Shown piece after piece: positions 27,116-35,100 of a stretch of DNA of 37,606 nucleotides. The translations under genes were made by a program, and so were the position numbers. A model generated the notes under the pieces. That model was not told the DNA's origin, did not search any database, and worked only from the letters and a program-made list of their open reading frames with translations. This stretch comes from Bacteroidota bacterium. GTDB lineage: Bacteria; Bacteroidota; Bacteroidia; UKL13-3. Position 1 is the stretch's first letter. Each line of letters begins with the position of its first letter. The stretch spans positions 1 through 37,606 of the forward strand of contig CANLLM010000014.1 of the NCBI GenBank assembly GCA_947491825.1, read 5' to 3'.

Positions 27116-27799
27116 TTAATGTTGGTCAGTTATTTTCTGCTTTAATTTTTTGCTAAATACTTTTTTAAATTTCTCTAACTTAGGCTGAATAACTATCCTG
27201 CAATAACCTTCTTCGCCATTTTGATTGTAATAATTTTGATGGTAATCTTCAGCTACGTAAAATGTTTGTAATGGACTCAATTCAGTTACAATAGGCGAAT
27301 CAAATACCTTTGCATTTGATAGTTGCGAGATTACTTTTTCTGCTTCGGTTTTTTGGTCGTCATTATGATAAAAAATTACAGAACGATATTGCGTGCCCCT
27401 ATCAGCGCCTTGTTGGTTTAGTGTAGTAGGATCATGGCTTAAAAATAAGGCTTGAAGCAAATCGTTATATGTAATTTTTTTGGGGTTGTAAACGATGCGG
27501 CAAACTTCTGCATGTCCTGTATTACCATAGCAAATCTCACGGTATGTTGGGTTCGGTACATTACCTCCACAATATCCGCTGATTACTGTATCAACACCCT
27601 CCAATTGTTGGAAAACTGCTTCCACGCACCAAAAACATCCTGCACCAAAAGTTGCTGTAGCTGAATCGGACTTAGTTATGTTGTTATTCATGGTATCGTT
27701 TGTGATGATGTTAGATTTTGATTTACTTTTACCGCATGCGATAAAAGTACCTGTGGTAAACAAGGTAACCAATATTAGGGCTTTATTTATTGATTTCAT
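27116..27799 (-). CDS. msrA: Lipoprotein peptide-methionine (S)-S-oxide reductase
   Basis: MsrA repairs oxidised methionine. The 227-residue product starts with a lipoprotein signal (MKSINKALILVTLFTTGTFIACGK, Cys22), then a Ser/Asn/Lys linker, then the MsrA domain with the catalytic motif GAGCFWCVE (about 52-60), SGYCGG, GHAEVC and YHQNYY. The signal sends it to the periplasm or outer envelope, so it repairs exported proteins rather than cytoplasmic ones. It is divergent, across 71 bases, from a redoxin gene, which fits a shared response to envelope oxidative damage. No promoter was clearly recognised on its side. Confidence 0.95.
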   Translation of the reverse strand: MKSINKALILVTLFTTGTFIACGKSKSKSNIITNDTMNNNITKSDSATATFGAGCFWCVEAVFQQLEGVDTVISGYCGGNVPNPTYREICYGNTGHAEVCRIVYNPKKITYNDLLQALFLSHDPTTLNQQGADRGTQYRSVIFYHNDDQKTEAEKVISQLSNAKVFDSPIVTELSPLQTFYVAEDYHQNYYNQNGEEGYCRIVIQPKLEKFKKVFSKKLKQKITDQH

Positions 27800-27858
27800 A
27801 TCTGTATAACAATTGCTGTTGATTAATGTTTAAATGCATTTACTTAATGGTATTTTGT

Positions 27859-27866
27859 TAAGTTTG
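27859..27866 (+). promoter_or_regulatory. -7 element directly before the redoxin gene
   Basis: TAAGTTTG ends four bases before the GTG start at 27871, so the mRNA should begin at or beside the start codon. There is no convincing TTG at the expected distance. Confidence 0.45.
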
Positions 27867-27870
27867 TAGT

Positions 27871-28437
27871 GTGATAAAAAGACAGATTCTTTTGTGGATA
27901 GGTTGTTTCCTATTTTTGGGTTTTACTGCTCAAAACGATATACCCAATATTCGTCTGATGGATCTAAAAGGTAAAATTTTCAGGATAAATCAACTTCATA
28001 AATATAAGGCAACGGTTATCGTCTTCTTATCGCCCGCATGCCCGCTTTGTCAGAGTTATACACTAACTATCAATCAACTGATTAAAAAATATAACGGGAA
28101 ACCTATTCAGTTTATTGGCATAATTGCGTCTAAGGATTTTTCAGTGGATGATATTTTAAATTATAAACGCAGTTATAAATTAAACCTGAATTTAGTGCGC
28201 GATACCGAGCGCTTATTGTCCAAGAAGCTCGGTGCAACCATCACTCCAGAGGCTTTTTTAGTTGGTGCTATGGGTGAGATTAAATATAGTGGAAGGATTG
28301 ATAATTGGGCTTATGAATTGGGGAAGAAAAGGACCATCATCACGGAGCATGATTTAATTGATGCGATAGAAGCCATACTTTCTGATAAATCCGTTAAAAC
28401 TAAAAAAACCAAAGCAGTAGGATGTTTTATCGAGTAA
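27871..28437 (+). CDS. Secreted redoxin (thioredoxin-fold) protein
   Basis: The 188-residue product has a signal peptide (IKRQILLWIGCFLFLGFTAQ) and a redoxin/AhpC-TSA domain. The active site is SPACPLC with Cys57 and Cys60. Later motifs are ATITPEAFLVGAMGEIKYSGRID, AYELGKKRTIITEHDLIDAIEA and a C-terminal TKAVGCFIE with a third Cys. This GC-F/I ending is typical of the redoxins that in Bacteroidota and Planctomycetes are fused or adjacent to a haem-binding/monooxygenase domain. A decayed version of that partner follows within 85 bases. The start is GTG; no ATG lies before the signal peptide. Confidence 0.85.
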   Translation: MIKRQILLWIGCFLFLGFTAQNDIPNIRLMDLKGKIFRINQLHKYKATVIVFLSPACPLCQSYTLTINQLIKKYNGKPIQFIGIIASKDFSVDDILNYKRSYKLNLNLVRDTERLLSKKLGATITPEAFLVGAMGEIKYSGRIDNWAYELGKKRTIITEHDLIDAIEAILSDKSVKTKKTKAVGCFIE

Positions 28438-28521
28438 ATAGATATTGGATATTATATGTTGTTTTAATTGGCATTTTATAGGTTAGTTCTTCAAACATGA
28501 AATAAAGAGTGAGGTATAGTT

Positions 28522-28855
28522 AAATTTGCCGCATGTGTTGCACCTATTCTTTAAACTAACTGTGCCAAGTTTCGCCAAAATGTGGAGACAGGACCTTTCA
28601 CTCTAACATCATACCTGGATCTTATTAAATGAGTCTAACTTATTAGTTATAACACAGAACATGGTATCTATCATGTCACCTTGGCCTGCAGATCCTACTA
28701 ATACTAGATTTGCATACGAATTGTATTTAAATGATGCGCTAATTAATTCAATTCAGTTGTTGGTTAATAATGTACTTTTGGCCTAGAATAAAATCGATAT
28801 CAAGGCTCCTGAATTGGGCGCGGTAATTAATTGTAATGGGGTATTCTTGATTTAA
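28522..28855 (+). pseudogene. Relic of a cytochrome c/ascorbate-dependent monooxygenase-type partner
   Basis: Two frames together carry a recognisable domain. Frame A (28522-28629) reads VAPIL, then a stop at 28552-28554, then TNCAKFRQNVETGPFTLTSY and DLIK before TGA at 28630. Frame B (to 28855) reads NLLVITQNMVSIM, SPWPADPTNTRFAYE, LINSIQLLVNNVLLA, a TAG at 28784-28786, then NKIDIKAPELGAVINCNG. Intact relatives have APIxxxNCxxCH, GPFxLTSY, YVTQxxxMPPWPADPTxxxF and a WVxNG stretch in this order. The haem motif CxxCH has become CAKFR. A frameshift, two in-frame stops and the lost haem ligand show a dead gene, possibly once fused to the redoxin upstream. Confidence 0.75.
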
Positions 28856-28921
28856 TTGCATGATTACCTAAAATGAAAATACTTGGTAACTCCATAAATG
28901 ATGTTGAATTGAATGAAGCAT

Positions 28922-28956
28922 AAAAAAGGCCAAACAAGAATCTTGTTCGGCCTTTC
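28922..28956 (-). terminator. Intrinsic terminator of rplU-rpmA
   Basis: On the reverse strand, AAAGGCCGAACAAGA pairs with TCTTGTTTGGCCTTT (arms 28941-28955 and 28925-28939) with one G-U pair, followed by T residues. It lies about 20 bases after the rpmA stop. Confidence 0.88.
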
Positions 28957-28977
28957 AGGTAAAATTTATTTAGGTTA

Positions 28978-29241
28978 TTATGCTTCTGCAAGAGGAGCCA
29001 CCGAAACGTATGATCTGTTATCAGCTTTCTTTTTGAAAACTACTTTACCATTGATCAGAGCAAATAAGGTATGGTCTTTACCAATGCCTACATTGTTACC
29101 TGGATGATGTTTTGTGCCACGTTGGCGAACGATAATGTTACCGGCTGTAGCAAACTGACCACCGAAAATTTTCACGCCAAGACGCTTACTGTGCGACTCG
29201 CGACCGTTCTTTGAACTACCAACACCTTTTTTGTGTGCCAT
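28978..29241 (-). CDS. rpmA: Ribosomal protein L27
   Basis: L27 lies near the peptidyl transferase centre of the large ribosomal subunit. The 87-residue product starts [20 protein letters not shown] and has the family core [42 protein letters not shown]. The N-terminus is the mature form, without the cleavable extension seen in Firmicutes. It follows rplU by 35 bases in the standard rplU-rpmA order. Confidence 0.98.
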   Translation of the reverse strand: MAHKKGVGSSKNGRESHSKRLGVKIFGGQFATAGNIIVRQRGTKHHPGNNVGIGKDHTLFALINGKVVFKKKADNRSYVSVAPLAEA

Positions 29242-29276
29242 TGTATTTAGTTATTAATCGGTTTAAAAATTTAAAA

Positions 29277-29588
29277 TTAAGCGTTTATCGCTTCGATTTG
29301 GATTTTAGTAAAAGATTGACGGTGACCGTTTTTCTTTCTGTAACCTTTTCTACGTTTCTTTTTGAAAATGATTACTTTGTCGCCTTTACAGTGCGTTAAC
29401 ACCGTGGCTTTAACATTAGCACCGGCCACCGAAGGAGCCCCTACTTTTACTGATCCGTTGTTGCTTACAAGCAACACATTGTTAAGTTCAATGCTGGCGC
29501 CTTCCTCTTGCTGTAACCTGTGTACATAAAGAGTTTGGTCTTTTTCTACTTTGAACTGTTGGCCAGCGATTTCCACTATTGCAAACAT
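29277..29588 (-). CDS. rplU: Ribosomal protein L21
   Basis: L21 binds 23S rRNA in the large subunit. The 103-residue product starts MFAIVEIAGQQFKVEKDQTLYVHRL and ends with the family's basic segment (KVIIFKKKRRKGYRKKNGHRQSFTKIQI). It is the first gene of the rplU-rpmA operon, about 30 bases downstream of a near-consensus promoter. No homologue of the frequent third gene obgE follows. Confidence 0.98.
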   Translation of the reverse strand: MFAIVEIAGQQFKVEKDQTLYVHRLQQEEGASIELNNVLLVSNNGSVKVGAPSVAGANVKATVLTHCKGDKVIIFKKKRRKGYRKKNGHRQSFTKIQIEAINA

Positions 29589-29620
29589 GTTTGTATAAAA
29601 TTATATTGTTAAAAGGACGG

Positions 29621-29651
29621 CAAAGATATGCCTATTTCAAAGAATAACAAA
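29621..29651 (-). promoter_or_regulatory. Consensus promoter of rplU-rpmA
   Basis: On the reverse strand, TTTG (29648-29651), exactly 19 bases, then TATCTTTG (29621-29628). Both elements and the spacing match the consensus, as expected for a strong ribosomal protein promoter. The leader is about 30 bases. Confidence 0.75.
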
Positions 29652-29983
29652 TGTATTAGTTAAAAAAGCTGAAATAACTTTTTAATCTTGAAATGTCTGA
29701 GCATTTTCATCTGTTTTTGTTAAAAACAATTAACTCGCAATTAATTGATTTTCAGTTACAAGAATAGTGATTTTAAGTATATGATTTGAATTTTTTATTA
29801 TCTTGACTAGTAGTTAAATACGCTAATTTTTTACTTAATAAAGTCCTGATTTAATTATTTTAATCGAAGTTCATGCATTTTATAGCGTGAAATTATTTGT
29901 TTGAGCCAATTTGATGATAAAAATTAGTATCCTGAACCAAACTATCCTATTCTGAGTCGCACAATTTATCATAACTTGCAGTT
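29652..29983. other. AT-rich intergenic stretch between divergent units
   Basis: About 330 bases with no open frame of note. It should hold the promoter of the forward operon at 29984; only a weak TAACTTGC (29972-29979), four bases before that ATG, resembles a -7 element. No RNA gene or repeat was seen. Confidence 0.4.
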
Positions 29984-30325
29984 ATGGAAAATCAACCTAA
30001 AGAAGCATTTAACGATATTGTAGATCACCTTCAAGATTATTTAGAAACCCAGAAGGAGATTATTAAACTTCATACCGTAAAACAAGGTAGTGCTGCTGCT
30101 GGTAATATCACAGCGATTATGTTATTGGCCTTGTTTTTATTGGTAACCTATCTCTTTTTAAACTTGGCCTTGGCTCTTTTCATTGCATCATCATTAAGTT
30201 TACATCTGGCATTTTTAACAGTAGGGGCTGGTAATTTATTGGTTGCAATTTTGGTTTATTTATTAAGAAATACCCTAGTCGTGCGTCCAATTCAAAGTTT
30301 AATCATCAAACTAACAACTGAGTAA
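29984..30325 (+). CDS. Membrane protein, holin superfamily III-like (DUF1469)
   Basis: The 113-residue product has a short amphipathic start (ENQPKEAFNDIVDHLQDYLETQKEIIKLHTV) and two membrane helices (about residues 45-66 and 70-95), then a cationic end. This is the layout of PF07332, the putative Actinobacteriophage holin III superfamily. These proteins are widespread in cellular genomes next to DUF883/YtxH-like proteins and probably are not holins there. One base separates it from the next gene. Its role is unknown; there are no phage genes nearby. Confidence 0.75.
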   Translation: MENQPKEAFNDIVDHLQDYLETQKEIIKLHTVKQGSAAAGNITAIMLLALFLLVTYLFLNLALALFIASSLSLHLAFLTVGAGNLLVAILVYLLRNTLVVRPIQSLIIKLTTE

Positions 30326-30326
30326 C

Positions 30327-30773
30327 ATGGCAAAAAATATATTGGAACTAGAAAAGCAGTTGCTGCTACTAGAAGTTAAAAAAGATGAGCAAGTAAAACA
30401 GCTTAAGGCTGATTTTACTGGATTAGTTGATGCCATGAAACCCGCTAACATCATTAAGCGTGGCTTTGTTGAGTTGATTGGTGGAGATAAATCAGGAATG
30501 GTTAGCCCAATGGCAAGTTGTATAGCTAGTTTTGCTGGTACTTTCCTATTGGAAGAATTTTTATTTAAGCGTAAAGGTTTTTTATATCGCGTGTTAACGA
30601 GTATTTTGGCAAGTGGTATGTTTCAAGATTTAGTAAAAGGGGAAGACTCTGTGCTAAAGAAATGGGCATTAATATTAAAAGATAAATTTAAAAAGCCAAG
30701 TACTGATTCGTTGAAAGATGAGGAGGAAAAACCTGTTGGAGATGTATGTCCTGAATCTCCTGAAGCTAAGTAA
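30327..30773 (+). CDS. Hypothetical partner of the DUF1469-like protein
   Basis: The 148-residue product starts with a charged coiled-coil-like helix (MAKNILELEKQLLLLEVKKDEQVKQLKADF). A moderately hydrophobic central region follows (about 60-110, MASCIASFAGTFLLEEFLF then FLYRVLTSILASGMF) and a Lys/Glu/Pro-rich tail. I recognise no family by sequence. The tight link to the preceding gene (one base) suggests the two work together at the membrane, like the small-protein sets that accompany DUF1469 in other Bacteroidota; this is inference. Confidence 0.75.
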   Translation: MAKNILELEKQLLLLEVKKDEQVKQLKADFTGLVDAMKPANIIKRGFVELIGGDKSGMVSPMASCIASFAGTFLLEEFLFKRKGFLYRVLTSILASGMFQDLVKGEDSVLKKWALILKDKFKKPSTDSLKDEEEKPVGDVCPESPEAK

Positions 30774-30848
30774 TTACCGGCCTAATCTGCTAAAAATAAA
30801 AGGATAAACTGATTGCCGAAAACTTGTGGATAGCGAATTGTTTGTGAA

Positions 30849-31913
30849 ATGTACTTTGCCAACATGAGCATGGATTTTTTTATAAGTAACCTGGAGCAAT
30901 TAAGTGTACATGAAGTTGGCAATAAAAACAATGGCGGACAGCTTTATGCCTCGTCAAATAGTATAGAAGTTGATGATGAAAGTTTGGTGGCATTACTTCA
31001 ACATTATTTCTTTAAACCATTCATAAATCAAGAGTTTTGGCAGTTTACATCCAGCAATGGCGATGTGAATTTAAATCCTGTTTATTCCTTCGCACAACAA
31101 ATTTTTAATCAAACTTCTTCTTTTCATCTACAGAGCATAAACATTGCAAAACACTTGTTCGATTGTACCAATCATCCAAATATAAAAGATGGCGATTTGT
31201 ATGTTGCGCACATCAGTCATGTGAAGCTGGGTGATGACCTGTGTGATGCCATAGGAATATTTAAATCAGAACACAAAGAGCCTTTTTTAAAAGCCAACCG
31301 AAAGGGTAAGGTATACGCTATAGATGCAGATGAAGGTATCAATATTGATAAGTTAGATAAGGGGTGTATTATTTTAAAACTAAATGCAGATCAGGGCTAT
31401 AAATTAGCGATTGTTGATAAGGCTGGGCGTGGGGCGGAGGCTTCCTACTGGAAGGATGATTTTTTACAAATTAAAACCTGTGCAGACGATTACAACTATA
31501 CGCGAAATTTTTTAAACGTTGCAAAAGCATATGTCACCCAACAACTTACCGAAGAGTTTGAGGTATCCAAAGCAGATCAAATAGATTTACTGAATAAGTC
31601 TGTAAATTATTTCAAGGAAAATGAACGTTTTGTGGCTGATGATTTCGCTGCATCTGTATTTGAAGATAGCACAGTGATTAATTCATTCAACTCTTTTAAA
31701 CAAACGATGCAAACAGATGGCGATTTAGACATGGCCGATGGTTTTGATATCAATACGCAAGCTTTAAAGAAACAAGCGCGTATTTTTAAAAGTGTTCTAA
31801 AATTAGATAAGAATTTTCATATTTATATCCATGGTAATCGCAATTTGATTGAACGTGGTGAAGACCAAAACGGACGTAAATACTATAAAATATTTTACGA
31901 TAACGAAGAATAA
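30849..31913 (+). CDS. Nucleoid-associated protein, NdpA/YejK family
   Basis: The 354-residue product matches the 37-kDa nucleoid-associated protein family (PF04245). Landmarks are LEQLSVHEVGNKNNGGQLYASSN near the start, LQHYFFKPF, LYVAHISHVKLGDDLCDAIGIFKSE in the middle, CIILKLNADQGYKLAIVDKAGRGAEASYWKDDFLQI and a C-terminal KSVLKLDKNFHIYIHGNRNLIERGEDQNGRKYYKIFY. Such proteins bind the nucleoid; their exact role is unclear. The start is uncertain: ATG codons at 30849, 30864 and 30870 are all in frame, and the last leaves the conserved part intact. Confidence 0.9.
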   Translation: MYFANMSMDFFISNLEQLSVHEVGNKNNGGQLYASSNSIEVDDESLVALLQHYFFKPFINQEFWQFTSSNGDVNLNPVYSFAQQIFNQTSSFHLQSINIAKHLFDCTNHPNIKDGDLYVAHISHVKLGDDLCDAIGIFKSEHKEPFLKANRKGKVYAIDADEGINIDKLDKGCIILKLNADQGYKLAIVDKAGRGAEASYWKDDFLQIKTCADDYNYTRNFLNVAKAYVTQQLTEEFEVSKADQIDLLNKSVNYFKENERFVADDFAASVFEDSTVINSFNSFKQTMQTDGDLDMADGFDINTQALKKQARIFKSVLKLDKNFHIYIHGNRNLIERGEDQNGRKYYKIFYDNEE

Positions 31914-32090
31914 CAATAGCAGGTCTTTTTAAGTAAGGTAGCAGCTTTTGATTGTGGATTTAAACACTCCTAATTGATTACATGTAAACTGTGTTTGTGG
32001 CCATTTATTCGTTTGATTTTTTAAACGGGTATAAAAAATAGTTGCCTACTTTAATACGGTTAGCATGCACAACACCCAATGAACTTTATA

Positions 32091-32144
32091 AAAAAACGGT
32101 TTAATAAACAAATAAAATGTAACTCCTATTTGTTTATTAAACCG
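32091..32144 (-). terminator. Long perfect inverted repeat, terminator of the fibre gene
   Basis: Arms 32097-32114 and 32127-32144 are exact reverse complements over 18 bases (CGGTTTAATAAACAAATA) around a 12-base loop. On the reverse strand the stem is followed by TTTTTTATAAAG. It begins 14 bases after the stop of the repeat-protein gene and is the longest perfect stem in the window. Confidence 0.88.
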
Positions 32145-32158
32145 ATATCATAGTTGTA

Positions 32159-35100
32159 TTATTTCTTTTTTAACGTTTCAATTTCTTTCTGTAGCTCTTT
32201 TATCATTAACTGTTGCTCTTGAATGGCTTTTACCATTGGCGCCAATAAATCATTGTAACGCACACTATACATACCCGCATCATCTTTTGAAATAATACCA
32301 TTGTTAGTAACACCTGCCTGATTTAAAGTGGCGTCTAATTCTTGGGCTATAAAACCATATTCTAATTTTTTGCTGTCGTCATTATTTCTATAATAAGAAA
32401 CAGGACGTAGTTTGGTAATAAAATCTAACCCCAAGTTGCTGTTTTCAATATTAGACTTCCAACGTTTATCGCTGGTAACGGTCCAAGCTACTTGAACGCC
32501 TGCATAAGTTACAGCAGTATTTCCAATACGCACTTGGTTACTGTTAGTGGCACTAGGTGTTTGTGCATTATAACCAATGGCAATATTATTGCTTCCTGTG
32601 CTATTCGATACAAGTGCTTGATATCCAAAAGCAGTATTGTTATTTCCGGTGGTGTTACTATAAAGTGCTTCACTTCCATTTGCAGTGTTTTGATAACCTG
32701 TGGTGTTATTTACTAATGCGTCACTTCCGATTGCAGTGTTGTAATAACCAGTGGTGGAATAATAAAGCGATCGCCTTCCATTAGCGGTATTGGAATGTCC
32801 TGTGGTATTGTAACTGAGTGCTTCAAGTCCATTGGCGGTGTTGGAATATCCTACAGTATTGGAAAATAGAGCACTAACACCGTTTGCAGTATTACCGCTT
32901 CCTGAAACGTTATTCAATAATGAATAAGAACCAGTTGCAGTATTACTAAATCCAGTTGTATTTGAATACAAAGCTTGATGACCGTTTGCAGTATTTGCGC
33001 TTGCAGTTGTGTTATTGTATAATGCAGAATCACCAGTTGCAGTATTATTATTACCAATGGTATTTCTAAACAAAGCATTAAATCCATTTGCAGTATTTGA
33101 GGATCCTGATGTGTTTGAAAATAATGCTTCAAAACCAATAGCTGAATTACGACTTCCAGTTGTATTAAAATACAAAGCACCTTTACCACTTGCTGTATTC
33201 TGTGTACCAGTGGTGTTTGAATACAAAGCAGTTGTACCCAAAGCAGTATTCAAACTTCCTGTAGTATTTGAATGTAATGTAAGAGCTCCAAATCCTGAAT
33301 TATCATTTCCAGTTGTATTAGTCCCTAATGCACCATTTCCATTTGCAGTATTCCAATTACCAGTGGTGTTGCTTCTTAATGCTACAACACCAGTTGCAGT
33401 ATTGTATGACCCTGTGGTATTAAATTCCAGTGCCTGATTTCCAAGTGAGGTATTGTTGCTACCAATGGTATTTTCAACCATTGACCTTCTTCCAATTGCG
33501 GTATTAAATGAACCTGTAGTATTCATTCTTAATGATGAAAGACCAACAGCTGTATTCCATGAACCAGTTGTATTTGAAAACAAAGCATTAAAACCGGTTG
33601 CCGTATTACTTTGTCCTGTTGTATTAGCACTTAAAGCATTTTTACCTGTAGCTGTATTTACAGCTCCTGTAGTATTTGAAAACAATGCAGAATCACCAAC
33701 TGCAGTGTTTGAATTACCTGTAGTAGTTGAATTCAATGACAGAAAGCCAACTGCTGTATTGCTAAAACCAGTGGTATTGGCATACAGTGCTCCATTACCG
33801 TTTGCCGTATTATAACTACCAGTTGTGTTTGAATACATAGCATTTGCACCATTAGCTGTATTAAAACTTGCATTATTGTTATACAATGCATTACTACCAT
33901 TTGCAGTATTTGAATTTCCTGTAGAATTTGAATACATTGCAAAAGCGCCACTGGCTGTATTTAAATTTCCAGTATAATTATTAAATAGTACTGAATCTCC
34001 ATTGGCTGTGTTTTTAATACCTGTTGTATTTTCTTTTAATGAAGATATCCCAGTGGCAGTATTACCGTATCCAGTTGTATTGAAATACAAAGCATAAGAA
34101 CCATTTGCAGTATTAGAACTTCCAGAAATATTTGAAAATAATGCATTTCTTCCATTTGCTGTGTTATTACTACCTACTGTATTACTCCATAATGCTTCAA
34201 AACCAGTTGACGTATTATAATTACCGCTAATGTTTGAATGTAATGACGCAAACCCTATTGCCGTGTTAAAATTCCCTATTGTATTGGAATTTAATGCCTC
34301 TCCTCCATTTGCTGTGTTTAAAGTTCCAGTTGTATTTGAATACAATGTTCCATATCCATTTGCAGTATTAGCAAATCCAGTTGTATTTGAATACAAAGCA
34401 TCAGCTCCATTTGCTGTATTTACAGTTCCAGTTGTATTTGAATACAATGTACGATATCCAGATGCAGTATTAGCATATCCAACAGTGTTGGAGTATAATA
34501 CTAATGCTCCAAATGCTGAATTTTCAAATCCAGTGGTATTTGAATACAACGCACCTTTACCATTTGCAGTATTCTGTGAACCAGTAGTGTTTGAATATAA
34601 TGAACTCATACCATTTGCAGTATTATAAAATCCGGTAGTATTCAAATACAATGAATTAAAACCGTTTGCAGTATTTTCATAACCGGTAGTATTAGATTTT
34701 AATGCACCAGCTCCATTGGCTGTACTGTTATACCCTGTTGTATTTTGACTCAGTGCTTGTAATCCAGTTGCTGTATTGGAAGTTCCAGTTGTATTAGAAT
34801 ACAATGCCGAGCGACCAGTTGCTGTATTTCCACCACCTGTTGTATTTGAATACAATGCTTCTGTGCCGTTAGCTGTATTCTGTGAACCAGTAGTATTTAA
34901 TGCACCTGCTCTGTAACCAAAAAAAGCATTTATTAATGTTGGGTCTATTCGTCCTGCTTTTTGGTTATTTACCTTAATGTTAAAAGGAACATTATTGGTT
35001 GTTCCAATAAAATTAACATTATCAACCGTACTTGAACTTCCTAATAAACCCCAAGCATTTACTGCTCCATTTAATCCCGAATCGCCTTTTATTCCTTGTA

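Noticed and set aside
29984-30325. A phage holin, and hence a prophage
   Set aside because: The holin-III superfamily is widespread in cellular genomes, and no phage structural, lysis or integration genes are nearby.
32492-34628. Several forward-strand open frames inside the repeat gene with their own periodic pattern (PVVFEYNAxxPFAVF)
   Set aside because: They are the antisense shadow of the 17-residue repeat. The period of 51 bases keeps the opposite frame open, and they have no starts, promoters or plausible folds.
32588-34879. CRISPR-like regular repeat spacing
   Set aside because: The 51-base periodicity is wholly coding, without distinct unique spacers or a palindromic repeat, and it lies in one long frame.
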